DNA of 64,000 nt, taken from Actinomycetota bacterium. Its GTDB lineage: Bacteria > Actinomycetota > Actinomycetes > Streptosporangiales > Streptosporangiaceae. Within the stretch, counting starts at the first letter, position 1; the number at the start of each line of letters is the position of its first letter. Shown piece after piece: positions 34,695 to 43,522 of the stretch. Both the position numbers and the translations under genes were made by a program. The notes under the pieces were generated by a model. It was not told the DNA's origin. It ran no database searches and was given only the letters and a program-made list of their open reading frames with translations. The stretch spans positions 1 through 64,000 of the forward strand of contig DAHVDE010000044.1 of assembly GCA_027313705.1 (NCBI GenBank), in the 5' to 3' direction.

Positions 34695-36139
34695 CAAACC
34701 TCCCGATCGCTTTCATGTCCGGTTAGCGGCAACCTTACGAAAAAGTGAGTGTCTCCTGGCGAAGACTCCACCCGCAGGTCACCATGATGCCTCTGCACGA
34801 CGATCCGCCAGGAAATATCCAGGCCAAGTCCGGTGCCCTGGCCCACCGGCTTGGTCGTAAAGAACGGTTCGAAGATCCGGTCCCTGATCGAAGCCGGTAT
34901 CCCCGCTCCGGTGTCGGCGAATTCCACTACCAGGTATTCGTCTTCGAGCGAGGTGCGGACAGTCAAGGTGCCCTCGCCGTCCATCGCCGCGAGTGCGTTG
35001 TCGATCAGGTTCGTCCACACCTGATTGAGTTCGCCAGCAAACACGGGGATCGATGGTGCCTTCGGGTAGTAATCCTTAACGATCTTGACCTTGGGACCGA
35101 CTTTGGCGGCCAGCATGACCAGCGTGCTATCGAGCAGTTCATGTACGTCCGCGACCTGGTAGGGGGCACGGTCGAGCTGCGAGTACTGCTTGGCCGCCCC
35201 GACAAGCCGCGAGATCCTGGTGACAGAATCGGTGATCTCGTCCATCAGCAGTTCGCTCTCGACCGTGTAGCCGAGCCAGTGCACGGCACGGTCAAGCGAC
35301 GAGGTGCCCGCCGGCTGGCGAGCCGCCGCGCCGGCCACCTGATCGAGCCACTCCGTGTCGATGCCGACCTGGGTGAAGGTCGCGGCCAGGTCCCATGCCC
35401 GGGTCACGTCGTGGTCTTCTAGCCATCCGGCTAGCTCGTCCTCGCGATCGGCTGCGGCCAGCGGGCTGAGCGTCTTGGGATAGCAGACATGGTCGACGGC
35501 CTGCTCCTGGAAGGCGATGAGGCTGAGCAGCGCCTCCCGTTCGGCCGGCCCGGCTGCGATCTCACCGAGCTTGGCGCGCATCCCCGCGACCCGCTCGCGC
35601 AACGCTGCGGTGGCGCGGACGGCGGCGGAAGCCGGGTTGTTGAGCTCATGGGTCAGACCCGCGGAAAGCGAGCCAAGCGCCAGCAGGCGCTCACGCTGGC
35701 CGATCGCTTCCTGGGTGCTCTTGGTGCCGAACAGCAGGCCTTCAAGCAGGTGAGTCGCCATCGGGAACCACTCGGTCATCAATTGCGCGAATTTGCCTGC
35801 CTCGAGCATGAAGAACCGCGAAGGCTCGGTGAGCCGGACAGAATTGTTGTAGACCTGCGGCAACCGGTCACCCAGGTACGCGAAGAAGGCGCCAGCGTAA
35901 ACGCCGGGGCTTGACGCGCGCACGGTCTCCACGTCGTCGTCGCCGATCCGGCGTGACATTACCAGGGTGCCGTCGAGCAGCACGTACAGGTACTCCGCTG
36001 GCTCGCCTTCGGCGTAAAGCTTGCCAGGCAAGAAACTCTCAACCTTGCCTTGCTCGCACAACCAGGCAAGCTGCTCGTCGGTGAGCTTTTCGAACAAGAA
36101 GAGACTGCGCAGTTCGTCCGCGCTGCACGTCGCCGGCAT
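34694..36139 (-). CDS. Cyclic-nucleotide-binding histidine kinase
   Basis: A 481-residue protein with no membrane segment. Residues 1-130 are a CRP-like cNMP domain ('[20 protein letters not shown]'). The kinase part has an H-box '[20 protein letters not shown]' with the phospho-accepting His, an N-box '[19 protein letters not shown]', G1 'FADTGAGIP', F '[10 protein letters not shown]' and G2 'GTGLGLDIS'. It therefore senses a cytosolic ligand and autophosphorylates. The neighbouring receiver-FAD reductase fusion is the obvious partner. Three bases or less separate the genes. Confidence 0.9.
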   Translation of the reverse strand: MPATCSADELRSLFLFEKLTDEQLAWLCEQGKVESFLPGKLYAEGEPAEYLYVLLDGTLVMSRRIGDDDVETVRASSPGVYAGAFFAYLGDRLPQVYNNSVRLTEPSRFFMLEAGKFAQLMTEWFPMATHLLEGLLFGTKSTQEAIGQRERLLALGSLSAGLTHELNNPASAAVRATAALRERVAGMRAKLGEIAAGPAEREALLSLIAFQEQAVDHVCYPKTLSPLAAADREDELAGWLEDHDVTRAWDLAATFTQVGIDTEWLDQVAGAAARQPAGTSSLDRAVHWLGYTVESELLMDEITDSVTRISRLVGAAKQYSQLDRAPYQVADVHELLDSTLVMLAAKVGPKVKIVKDYYPKAPSIPVFAGELNQVWTNLIDNALAAMDGEGTLTVRTSLEDEYLVVEFADTGAGIPASIRDRIFEPFFTTKPVGQGTGLGLDISWRIVVQRHHGDLRVESSPGDTHFFVRLPLTGHESDREV

Positions 36140-36141
36140 GG

Positions 36142-37839
36142 TCAGGCCATCTCCAGGTAGCGGTGCACGAGCATGACTGCCATGGCGCCCTCGCCGACGG
36201 CGGACGCGACCCGCTTCGCTGACTCTGACCGAACGTCACCGGCCGCGAATACGCCAGGCACGCTGGTTTCCAGGTGGTAAGGCGTCCGGTCAAGCGGCCA
36301 CCCGCTGGCTTTCAGCGCAGCGTCTGGCAGGTCGGGCCCGGCCAGCAAAAAGCCGCGACCGTCGCGAAGCACCACGCCGTCCAGCCAGTCCGTCAGCGGT
36401 GCCGCGCCGATGAAGACGAACAAATACTGAGCGCTGACCGTCTCCGTAGCGCCGTTCTCGCTGTCGCGTAGCGTCAGCCGCTGAAGGTGGCCAGTCCCGT
36501 GCGCCCCGATCACTTCGGTGCACGTGCGCACCTTGATGTTCGGCCTGGCCTCGACCTGTTCGACCAGGTAATGCGACATGGATTTGCGCAACGAGGGCCC
36601 GCGCACCAGGATCGTCACCGACCTGGCATTCCTGGCCAGGTAAACGGCGGCCTGCCCGGCCGAGTTGGCACCGCCGACGATGTAGACGTCGTTGCCCGCG
36701 CAGCTCACGGCCTCGGTCAGCGCGGAACCGTAGTAAACGCCCGCCCCGGTGTATTCCGCCAGCCCCGGCGCGCTGAGCTGCCGGTAGCTGACCCCCGTGG
36801 CCAAGATCACCGTGTGCGCGTCGACCACGGTGCCTTCGGCGAACCGCACCGTGCGGGTCTGGCCGTTGACCTCAAGGCCGGTCACGTCCCTGGTGGTGAG
36901 GATCTCGGCCCCGAACTTGGCCGCCTGCCTGCGCGCCCGGTCGGTCAGCTGCGCTCCTGAGACTCCGTCAGGGAAGCCAAGGTAGTTCTCGATCCTCGAA
37001 CTCTGACCCGCTTGCCCGCCTGTGGCGACCCGCTCGACCATCAGCGTCCGCAGCCCCTCAGAAGCGCCGTAGACGGCCGCGCCGAGGCCGGCCGGCCCGC
37101 CGCCGACCACGACCAGGTCGTAGAAGTCGGTCGACGGCGTGGTCGCCAGGCCGACGGCGTCGGCTAGCTCGGTGTCGGATGGCTCGACCATGACCTCGGC
37201 GCTCGGCGTGATGACGACCGGCAGGTTCAGGTCGCTGACTTGCGCGACCTCGAGCAACCTGCGGCCCTCAGGCTCGTCGACCGCGTACCAGCGGTAGGGC
37301 ACCTGGTTACGTGCCAGGAATTCGCGTACCTCAGACGATCGGGCCGACCAGCGGTGACCGATCAGCTTGAGCTCAGGCACTGGGCGGTGATCCGTCGTCA
37401 TCCAGGTATCGAGCAGCGCGTCCACGACCGGGTAGAGCTTTTCCTCCGGCGGATCCCACGGCTTGAGCAGGTAGTAGTCGAGATCGACGATGTTGATAGC
37501 GTCGATGGCCGCTCCGGTGTCCGCGTACGCGGTCAGCAGCGCCCGCCGCGCGGCGGGATAAATATCCATGGCCCGCTCAAGGAACTCGATGCCATTCATT
37601 TCCGGCATACGGAAGTCGGCGAGAATCACCGCCGCCTGCTCGCCGCGCAGTTTCATCTCGGCGAGGGCCTCGAGCGCGTCCGCACCAGACTCGGCCCGCA
37701 CGATGCGATGCCGCTCGCCGTACCGACGGCGCAGGTCCCTGGCCACGGCCCTGGACACGCCAGGATCGTCGTCGACGGTCACGATCGCCGCGCGCATCCC
37801 GGCAGTGCCGGCACCGGCGGCAGAGCTTGGCGCATTCAT
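36142..37839 (-). CDS. Response-regulator receiver fused to thioredoxin-reductase-like FAD oxidoreductase
   Basis: A 565-residue fusion. Residues about 12-140 are a REC domain ('VTVDDDPGVSRAVARDLR', phospho-acceptor Asp in 'ILADFRMPEMNG', Lys in 'LLKPWDPP'). A glutaredoxin-like domain follows ('GHRWSARSSEVREFLARNQV') with Trp-Ser-Ala-Arg instead of CxxC. The rest is a TrxR fold with FAD ('VVVGGGPAGLGAAVYGASEG') and NAD(P)H ('YIVGGANSAGQAAVYLA') sites. The redox CxxC expected before the latter is absent ('YYGSALTEA'). It cannot reduce thioredoxin in the usual way. ATG 37839 is used because the upstream gene ends at 37844. Confidence 0.85.
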   Translation of the reverse strand: MNAPSSAAGAGTAGMRAAIVTVDDDPGVSRAVARDLRRRYGERHRIVRAESGADALEALAEMKLRGEQAAVILADFRMPEMNGIEFLERAMDIYPAARRALLTAYADTGAAIDAINIVDLDYYLLKPWDPPEEKLYPVVDALLDTWMTTDHRPVPELKLIGHRWSARSSEVREFLARNQVPYRWYAVDEPEGRRLLEVAQVSDLNLPVVITPSAEVMVEPSDTELADAVGLATTPSTDFYDLVVVGGGPAGLGAAVYGASEGLRTLMVERVATGGQAGQSSRIENYLGFPDGVSGAQLTDRARRQAAKFGAEILTTRDVTGLEVNGQTRTVRFAEGTVVDAHTVILATGVSYRQLSAPGLAEYTGAGVYYGSALTEAVSCAGNDVYIVGGANSAGQAAVYLARNARSVTILVRGPSLRKSMSHYLVEQVEARPNIKVRTCTEVIGAHGTGHLQRLTLRDSENGATETVSAQYLFVFIGAAPLTDWLDGVVLRDGRGFLLAGPDLPDAALKASGWPLDRTPYHLETSVPGVFAAGDVRSESAKRVASAVGEGAMAVMLVHRYLEMA

Positions 37840-37843
37840 TTCT

Positions 37844-39181
37844 TCATCGTATGGAGGTCCGCGCTCGTGCCGGAAGGCCCGAGTCGCCACCGCCGGCCAG
37901 GATGACTAGCCTGATCCAGTTCAAGGCCGGGCGGGCGCTGCGGACGCCTGGCCGGTGCTTTGGCACTATTACCCGCAGGGCACCCGGTTTGATCGAGCAT
38001 CGCACCGGGGTGGGCATGACGGTGGTTTCGCCGTCTATGCCGACCGGGATCTCTGGTTCTGCCGAATCGACGGTGACTTCACTCGCGGTTAGTACCGTCA
38101 GCCCGGCGGCCGGACCGGCCCGTAGCAGGCCAATGGCCTGGGCGGCGTTGTCGACCTTGATCGCGATGAGACCGAGCGTCCCGGTGTCGAGCCGCTCGCG
38201 CCTGCCGAGGCCGGCGATATCGGAGATCTCGTAAGAATTGTTGCTCACCAGCACGGCCTGGGGCGCCTCGATGCGGGCACGGTTCGTGCTCGCCGTCAGC
38301 CCGTGCCCGGCGCCTTCTTCCCGCATCAGGTCGGGCAGCATCTGCAAGGTAGTGCCGCGCTTGTCGGCTCGGTAAGCCGGGCTCCTGACGATCTCGGCGT
38401 AAACGCCGAAGGACGCGTTGTTGACGAAAGTGCGGTCACCGATCCTGCCCAGGTCGATCCGGCGCTCAACCCCATCGCTGAGCGCGTCCAGGCAGGCCGC
38501 GGGATCGTCTGCATCCAGGCCGAGATCGATGGCAAAGTGGTTGCGCGTGCCGGCGCTTATGCAGAGGAACGGAAGGTCGTGGGCCGCCGCGATGCCAGCT
38601 ACCAGGGCCTGGGTTCCGTCACCTCCTGCGACGCCGAGCAGGTCGGCGCCGGCGACCACTGCCCGCTCGGCCAGGGCGGCGATGTCAGTGACGCCGGTTC
38701 CGCCGATCATGGCGACCTGGGCGCCGAGCGACTCGGCCTTCTCTCTTAGCCCGAACTTAGTTACCTTGCCGCCACCCGATCGCGGGTTCATGATCAGGAA
38801 GGCACGCTCCGGGTGCGCGGCCTTGTGCTCGCGCTTAGGCAGCACGGCCTTGACCGGCTCCATCGCCGCCTTGGCGACGGCTACGGCGACCAGCAACAGC
38901 GCCAGGACTGCCAGTGCCACCCAGAGCACGTCGCGCGTTGCGAAGAGCACGGTGACGCCGACAGGGGCGATTACGGCCACAGCGAGCGAGGCCCAGCGCA
39001 CCACCCCTCGGTAGGCGATGAACCAGTAGGCGCAGGCCACCGTTACGCAGATGCCAAGGATGGCGAAGCCGATCAGCGCGAGGCTGAGCAGTCCGGCGAA
39101 CTCGACCAGTAGCCAGAGCGCGGCGGCCAGCGCCAGGATCGACAATCTGGCCAGCCAGTGCTGCGTGCTCACCGTCAGCAT
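37844..39181 (-). CDS. Diacylglycerol kinase/sphingosine kinase-family protein with membrane N terminus
   Basis: A 445-residue protein. The first 110 residues contain three or four hydrophobic helices. The catalytic domain starts at 'RAFLIMNPRSGGGKVTKFGL' and has the ATP loop 'LLGVAGGDGTQALVAGIAAA', then 'ISAGTRNHFAIDLGL', and the C-terminal 'IPVGIDGETTVMPTPV'. This is the DgkB/YegS/LCB5 fold, which phosphorylates diacylglycerol or related lipids at the inner face of the membrane. It lies 4 bp upstream of the reductase fusion on the same strand. Confidence 0.88.
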   Translation of the reverse strand: MLTVSTQHWLARLSILALAAALWLLVEFAGLLSLALIGFAILGICVTVACAYWFIAYRGVVRWASLAVAVIAPVGVTVLFATRDVLWVALAVLALLLVAVAVAKAAMEPVKAVLPKREHKAAHPERAFLIMNPRSGGGKVTKFGLREKAESLGAQVAMIGGTGVTDIAALAERAVVAGADLLGVAGGDGTQALVAGIAAAHDLPFLCISAGTRNHFAIDLGLDADDPAACLDALSDGVERRIDLGRIGDRTFVNNASFGVYAEIVRSPAYRADKRGTTLQMLPDLMREEGAGHGLTASTNRARIEAPQAVLVSNNSYEISDIAGLGRRERLDTGTLGLIAIKVDNAAQAIGLLRAGPAAGLTVLTASEVTVDSAEPEIPVGIDGETTVMPTPVRCSIKPGALRVIVPKHRPGVRSARPALNWIRLVILAGGGDSGLPARARTSIR

Positions 39182-39193
39182 GGTCGCCGTTCG

Positions 39194-40522
39194 TCAAGCC
39201 GACCGTACCATCCCCAGCGGGTGATCGGTGCGGGCGGCTGGCACCCGGCGGGTGCGGGAGCGAGGTTGCGGCACGGAGGAGGCGGGACGGCGCGGTGCCA
39301 GGTGGTGCGATGCCAGGTGGTGCGATGCCAGCCGCCTGGCGCGTGCCTGCGCCAGCTTGACGTTGATCGCCAGCTTCGGCGTCATCCACTTGAGCAGCTG
39401 CGGCACGAGCACCCGCCAGGTTGCCATCGTGTGCCCGCCACCGCGCACGAACTCAAGCTGGACGGCAGGCTGCCTGAGCTCGACTAGCTGCCGGAAAGCC
39501 GTCGCCGCCCTGGCGTCTGCCCTGTCGGTGCCAGAGCCGATCCAGAACTGCGGTATCGACGCGCCTGGCGGTAGCCTGAGCAATTCAACCATGGGGGTAT
39601 TTTCCCTGCGAAGCTGCGTATCGCCGCCGAACGGGTTGACCAGCCGCGGCGGCGTGCCTTCCTGGTTGTCTGCAGGCGAGAAATAGCCGCTGAGCACCCC
39701 GGCCACGCCGAAGTACCTGCCGTATTGCAATCCGAGGTTGGCCGCGCAGAAACCGCCTTCCGAATAGCCCGCGATGCCCCAGGCCCGCCCTGGCGGCCAG
39801 ACGCGAAGCACCCGGCTGATGTAGTCGGGCACGTCACGGGCGATGAACGTGGCATCTTGCGGGCCGTCGAGCGAGTTCAGGCACTGCAGCGAGATGCCCC
39901 TGGCCCCGTTCGCATCAGGCATCACGAGCACGGCGGGCTCGGCCAGGTGCTGGCTGATCAGGCCCGCCAGGGTACTGGTGACGTCAAGCACGGTGATCCA
40001 GTCCTGCGGCGCTCCAGGGTAACCGTGGATCAGCTCGATGGCAGGGAACTTGTAGTTGCGGTAGCCGGGCTGGAAGTACTGCGGCGGCAAATACACATAA
40101 ACGGTCCTGGTCAGGTGGCTGAGTTGACCGCGGACCCGCATCGTAACCGTGTAACCGTCGGTCTGGGCAAGCTTGGTGATTACCTGAACGCCGAGCAGGC
40201 TGGTGACGCCGCGGCCTGCAGCCTCGTTACCCGGCTGCGACACTCCCACCGGCACGCTGACCGTGCCAGGCACTCCGGCGCTGGTGACGTCGGCTATCGC
40301 AGAATTCCAGGTTTGGTAGTAGTCGTAGTACTTGTTGACTGCGGCGACGCCGAACATGACGGCGGGCAGGAAGGCCAGGCAGGCGGCAAGAACTTTGAGC
40401 ACGACATGCCTGGTCAGTACGAGCCAGCACATCAGGGCAGCGAAGATCACCAGCAGAAGCAAGAAGAAAGCTGTGCTCTGCGGTTGCGGCAAGTAAAGCT
40501 CTCCTGATACAGCGCCAGACAC
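39194..40522 (-). CDS. Membrane-anchored alpha/beta-hydrolase (esterase D/antigen 85-like)
   Basis: A 442-residue protein from GTG 40522. The frame upstream runs into the tRNA-Ser gene and is rejected. Two N-terminal helices ('STAFFLLLLVIFAALMCWLV', 'VLAACLAFLPAVMFGVAAV') anchor it. The outer domain has 'FPAIELIHGYPGAPQDW', nucleophile elbow 'GIAGYSEGGFCAAN', an Asp in 'GSGTDRADA' and His in 'RGGGHTMATW'. It resembles mycolyltransferase-like esterases of actinobacteria. The tail carries a small Ala-Ser-His-His-Leu repeat and is basic. Confidence 0.8.
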   Translation of the reverse strand: MSGAVSGELYLPQPQSTAFFLLLLVIFAALMCWLVLTRHVVLKVLAACLAFLPAVMFGVAAVNKYYDYYQTWNSAIADVTSAGVPGTVSVPVGVSQPGNEAAGRGVTSLLGVQVITKLAQTDGYTVTMRVRGQLSHLTRTVYVYLPPQYFQPGYRNYKFPAIELIHGYPGAPQDWITVLDVTSTLAGLISQHLAEPAVLVMPDANGARGISLQCLNSLDGPQDATFIARDVPDYISRVLRVWPPGRAWGIAGYSEGGFCAANLGLQYGRYFGVAGVLSGYFSPADNQEGTPPRLVNPFGGDTQLRRENTPMVELLRLPPGASIPQFWIGSGTDRADARAATAFRQLVELRQPAVQLEFVRGGGHTMATWRVLVPQLLKWMTPKLAINVKLAQARARRLASHHLASHHLAPRRPASSVPQPRSRTRRVPAARTDHPLGMVRSA

Positions 40523-40581
40523 CCCCGGCTGGCGGCCTGCTTGGTTACCCGGGCACCCCGTTGATCCCCAGGAGTTCAGAT

Positions 40582-40671
40582 TGGCGGTGGAGGTGGGATT
40601 TGAACCCACGGAAGACTTGCATCTTCACACGCTTTCGAGGCGTGCGCCCTCGGCCACTAGGCGACTCCACC
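40582..40671 (-). tRNA. tRNA-Ser (anticodon CGA)
   Basis: On the minus strand GGTGGAG pairs with CTCCACC, and the anticodon stem CACGC/GCGTG holds the loop CTCGAAA, giving anticodon CGA. There is a long variable arm (GAAGATGCAAGTCTTC) and a T-arm GTGGG-TTCAAAT-CCCAC. Discriminator G is followed by encoded CCA. It decodes UCG. Confidence 0.95.
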
Positions 40672-40716
40672 GCCGAAGAGCCTACATGACAAGCGAGCCA
40701 TAAGGCGCCCGCACCG

Positions 40717-41196
40717 TTAACGCAGCCGGCCGAAGAAGTCGCTCAGCAACTCACCGCACTGCTCGGCGAGCACTCCGCCGATCACCTCAACCGGCGGCCC
40801 GAGCCTGCGGTCACGCAGCACATCCCAGAGCGACCCTGCCGCTCCTGCCCTCGGATCGATCGCACCGTATACGACCCGCCTGATACGGGCCGCGTGCACC
40901 GCGCCAGCGCACATCGTGCACGGCTCGAGCGTCGCGATCAGCGTGCAGCCATCGAGTCGCCAGGAGCCGAGCGCGACGGCCGCCTGCCTGATCGCCACGA
41001 TCTCGGCATGAGCGGTCGGGTCGCCCGTAGCCAGGCACAAGTTGTGCCCCAGGCCCGCGACGGCGCCATCTGGCCCGAGCACCACCGCACCGACAGGCAC
41101 ATCTGGGCCGGTCCCGCCGGCGACTTCGCCGAGCGCGAGCCGCATGCCTGGCTCGAAGCCAGCCGCGTAGCCTGTCTCGCTACCTGGCAGCGGCAT
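40717..41196 (-). CDS. tadA: tRNA-specific adenosine deaminase TadA
   Basis: A 159-residue zinc deaminase: 'PTAHAEIVAIRQAA' with zinc His63 and catalytic Glu65, and 'LEPCTMCAGAV' with zinc Cys93 and Cys96. TadA converts A34 to inosine in tRNA-Arg(ACG). ATG 41196 overlaps the upstream gene by 17 bases; ATG 41145 is an alternative that gives a shorter N terminus. The upstream partner gene and nearby serine tRNAs match the usual actinobacterial neighbourhood. Confidence 0.92.
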   Translation of the reverse strand: MPLPGSETGYAAGFEPGMRLALGEVAGGTGPDVPVGAVVLGPDGAVAGLGHNLCLATGDPTAHAEIVAIRQAAVALGSWRLDGCTLIATLEPCTMCAGAVHAARIRRVVYGAIDPRAGAAGSLWDVLRDRRLGPPVEVIGGVLAEQCGELLSDFFGRLR

Positions 41197-41668
41197 CGAG
41201 TGCCCTGTCGAATACCGGCCCGAACCCGATCCGCCTGGCCAAGCTGGCAAGAACCTCGTCGGGGAACAGGTCAAGGTCACCTGACAGGGCGCACAGTTCC
41301 ATCTCGTCGACGCCGAGATCAGTCAGGATCGACAGCTCACCGGCGGGCAGCACCTGGTCGAGATCCTCGTCATAGGGCACGTCGATGTCCAGGTACTCAA
41401 GGACCTGCCTGGCCAGCGGCCAGTCGACAGAAGCGGTCAGATCCGAGACGAACAGCGAAACCTGACTGCCGAGAATCCGGACAATAATAAAAAAATCATC
41501 ACCAACAGCCACGAGTCCCAGCACTCCGCCGATGCTCGGCAATTGCCTGAGCGCCTGCACGATCGAGTCCAGGCTTTCCGTGACCGCGACAGGAAGCGCC
41601 TCGGCCTCCCAGACCTCGTCCTCGCGGTAGACCGCGATGCAGAAGTCACCGCTCGTCACCTCGGTCAT
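41180..41668 (-). CDS. tRNA adenosine deaminase-associated protein
   Basis: A 162-residue acidic protein. 'FCIAVYREDEVWEAEALP' opens the domain; 'SLDSIVQALRQLPSIGGVLG', 'SLFVSDLTASVDWPLA' and 'LDIDVPYDEDLDQVLPAGEL' are typical of the actinobacterial family named for its constant place beside tadA. Its exact role is unknown. ATG 41668 follows a GGAG by five bases and is preferred over the GTG two codons upstream. The end overlaps tadA. Confidence 0.88.
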   Translation of the reverse strand: MTEVTSGDFCIAVYREDEVWEAEALPVAVTESLDSIVQALRQLPSIGGVLGLVAVGDDFFIIVRILGSQVSLFVSDLTASVDWPLARQVLEYLDIDVPYDEDLDQVLPAGELSILTDLGVDEMELCALSGDLDLFPDEVLASLARRIGFGPVFDRALDAAAR

Positions 41669-41935
41669 AGTCACTCCACGGTCCAGCGCCGAGAACTCAG
41701 CGATACGAATGAGCAGGGGGTCGCCGAGCGCCTCGTCCGCCGACCGTGCGCGCGCCGCAGCAAGAACAGTAACGGCTTTTCCGGCAAGAATCGGCGTGGA
41801 TGCGCCTGATAGCCTGCCGTGAGGCTAGGGTTGGGCGCAACGGTGGCTCGGCCATTGGTGTTGCCTAGCCGCTGGGTTATGCTGTGCTCAGCAGCGGTAG
41901 GTCTTGTCAAAGCGGCTCGTTGGGAGGTGAACGCC

Positions 41936-42094
41936 ATGGTGAAGAAGGTCCTGACCTGGGGAGGCATAGCCTTCTTGGTCTATTACCTTGTTACCAACCC
42001 AGGGGGAGCCGCCAATGTGGTCACTGGCGCCCTGCACTGGCTTCGCAACGCTGGTAACTCACTTGGCGCGTTCCTCAACCAAATACATCTGTAA
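41936..42094 (+). CDS. Small single-pass membrane protein
   Basis: A 52-residue protein from ATG 41936, which is preceded by a strong GGGAGGTGA. 'VLTWGGIAFLVYYLVTNPGG' is a membrane helix followed by a short amphipathic tail. The longer frame from 41819 lacks a ribosome site. It is 3 bp upstream of a PH-domain membrane protein, so they are probably made together. The function is unknown; this gene pair is common in actinobacteria. Confidence 0.75.
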   Translation: MVKKVLTWGGIAFLVYYLVTNPGGAANVVTGALHWLRNAGNSLGAFLNQIHL

Positions 42095-42097
42095 CCC

Positions 42098-42718
42098 ATG
42101 AGCCGAGCCGCAACGACCAGGAATGACCAGGCTGCGGTAGACAAGTATTTGCTGCCGCGGGAAGTCCGCGTGGCGACCGTGCGCAGGCATCCGGCCGTGC
42201 TACTCGGATCGAGCGCTCAGGCCATCGGCGGATTGCTCGTCGCGGCTGTGCTGTCGACCACGTTCCTGCGGAACGAAACGATCTTCGCGGGAATTGTGTG
42301 GGCGCTGTGGGCGGTCTTGCTGATCAGGCTCATCTGGAAGACTGTCAACTGGGCTGTCGATTACTTCGTGATTACCTCGGAGCGGATCTTGCTGACCTCG
42401 GGGATCTTCACCAGGAGCGTCGCGATGATGCCACTGAGCAAGGTCACCGACATGAGTTTCCATCGCTCCTTTGCCGGCCGCATGCTCGGGTATGGCGACT
42501 TCGTGGTCGAGTCGGCCGGGCAAGACCAGGCGCTGCGCCGTATTGACCATATTCCGTATCCAGAGCAGCTCTACCTGGTTATTTGCGGAAGAATCTTCAA
42601 GGACTCGGCCGGGCAAGACGACGGAACCGGCTTCGTGGCAGAAACCGGGGAATTTGACACCGAAGGCGACGATACGTTCGTTCTTGACGGATCTGATTCG
42701 TCTGACGACGAACTCTGA
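42098..42718 (+). CDS. PH-domain (bPH2, YdbS-like) membrane protein
   Basis: A 206-residue protein. Two adjoining membrane helices (about 45-85) precede the bacterial PH2 domain: 'VDYFVITSERILLTSGIFTR', 'MMPLSKVTDMSFHRSFAGRM', 'LGYGDFVVESAGQ' and 'RRIDHIPYPEQLYLVI'. The last 40 residues are acidic and disordered. Such proteins are membrane-linked and of unknown role. It follows the small membrane protein by 3 bp. Confidence 0.85.
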   Translation: MSRAATTRNDQAAVDKYLLPREVRVATVRRHPAVLLGSSAQAIGGLLVAAVLSTTFLRNETIFAGIVWALWAVLLIRLIWKTVNWAVDYFVITSERILLTSGIFTRSVAMMPLSKVTDMSFHRSFAGRMLGYGDFVVESAGQDQALRRIDHIPYPEQLYLVICGRIFKDSAGQDDGTGFVAETGEFDTEGDDTFVLDGSDSSDDEL

Positions 42719-42762
42719 CTCCACGTCTGCCCTCTTGAGTCCCCGCCGTTCAAAGTGGAGTC
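42717..42762. terminator. Possible stem-loop after the PH-domain gene
   Basis: GACTCCAC (42717-42724, at the stop codon) and GTGGAGTC (42755-42762) are perfect complements separated by 30 bp. This could fold as a terminator or a leader of the next gene. No U-run is present. Confidence 0.3.
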
Positions 42763-42793
42763 CTGAGGGCTGATTCCGGGAGGCGATGAGGCC

Positions 42794-43159
42794 ATGTCCA
42801 GTACGACTGAAGTGCGAGTCCGCCGGATCTACGAAACACCTTCGCCCGATGACGGCAAACGAGTTCTGGTCGACCGGCTATGGCCGCGCGGCGTCTCGAA
42901 ACAGGCCGCTCAACTCGACGAGTGGGCCAAGACGGTCGCCCCGTCTGACGAGTTGCGCCGCTGGTACGGGCACGATCCGGCCAAGTTCGCCGAGTTCAAG
43001 CGCCGGTACGCCAGCGAACTTGCCGACACTGACCACGAAGAAGCCTGGCACCATCTGGTGACCGATGCGGCTCAAGGTGTTATCACCTTGCTCACGGCGA
43101 CGAAAGATCTTGACCGCAGCGAAGCCGCGGTCCTAGCGGAACGGCTGGCAGCCCGATGA
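42794..43159 (+). CDS. DUF488-family protein
   Basis: A 121-residue protein with the family start 'VRVRRIYETPSPDDGKRVLV', then 'DRLWPRGVSKQAAQLDEWAK', 'APSDELRRWYGHDP' and 'ITLLTATKDLDRSEA'. The DUF488 fold is compact; its biochemical role is not known. The stop overlaps the start of a zinc-ribbon protein by four bases, so the two are likely one transcript. Confidence 0.88.
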   Translation: MSSTTEVRVRRIYETPSPDDGKRVLVDRLWPRGVSKQAAQLDEWAKTVAPSDELRRWYGHDPAKFAEFKRRYASELADTDHEEAWHHLVTDAAQGVITLLTATKDLDRSEAAVLAERLAAR

Positions 43160-43320
43160 CCGACCTCCGACCAGACACGCCACCGGGCAGCCTGGACGAC
43201 GACCGCCCTGGCGACCCCGCCTGCCTGCTCAGGCGCGTCTGCCAGCAATGCGGCTCAGTGGCCGACACCGACCCGCCGACCACGTGCCCGACCTGTCACG
43301 CGGACATGCCGGCAGATTAG
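43156..43320 (+). CDS. Small zinc-ribbon protein
   Basis: A 54-residue protein translated from ATG 43156, which overlaps the DUF488 stop (ATGA), to TAG at 43318. Its core is C-Q-Q-C at 29-32 and C-P-T-C at 44-47, a typical two-knuckle zinc ribbon ('VCQQCGSVADTD', 'TCPTCHADMP'). The N-terminal third is acidic and Pro-rich. The stop lies immediately next to the tRNA-Ser remnant, so it is the last chromosomal gene before the element. Confidence 0.7.
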   Translation: MTDLRPDTPPGSLDDDRPGDPACLLRRVCQQCGSVADTDPPTTCPTCHADMPAD

Positions 43321-43380
43321 CGGAGGCTCGGGGATTTGAACCCCGGATGGGCGCGAACCCAGACCGCATTAGCAGTCCGG
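43321..43380 (-). other. tRNA-Ser(GCU) 3' remnant, probable attachment site of the element
   Basis: The minus strand reads an anticodon loop CTGCTAA (GCU), a variable arm, a T-arm CGGGG-TTCAAAT-CCCCG and an acceptor half AGCCTCC with discriminator G. There is no 5' half: no GGAGGCT or D-arm occurs in the next 140 bp, and the anticodon stem has one mismatch (CCGGA against TGCGG). This is what integration into the tRNA gene leaves behind. An integrase gene begins 143 bp further on. The junction is probably in the anticodon loop. Confidence 0.75.
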
Positions 43381-43522
43381 TTCGCCGCGTTCCGGATGGT
43401 GCCGGGGGCACCCAGATTCTGTCGTTCTTGCAGGTCAACGCATTGTATGCGTTCCGGTCGATGTCGGTTACTGCCGATCGGTAGCGGTCTGTTCGTGCGC
43501 ATTTCGTGCGCACAGGCTGGCC

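Noticed and set aside
36142-37839. Thioredoxin reductase
   Set aside because: The family CxxC is missing, and there is an N-terminal receiver domain and a degenerate glutaredoxin-like part.
40523-40609. N-terminal extension of the membrane esterase
   Set aside because: It would overlap the tRNA-Ser(CGA) gene and has no signal or domain features.
43321-43400. Functional tRNA-Ser(GCU) gene
   Set aside because: There is no 5' half with acceptor and D-arm, and the anticodon stem is mismatched; it is best read as an integration remnant.
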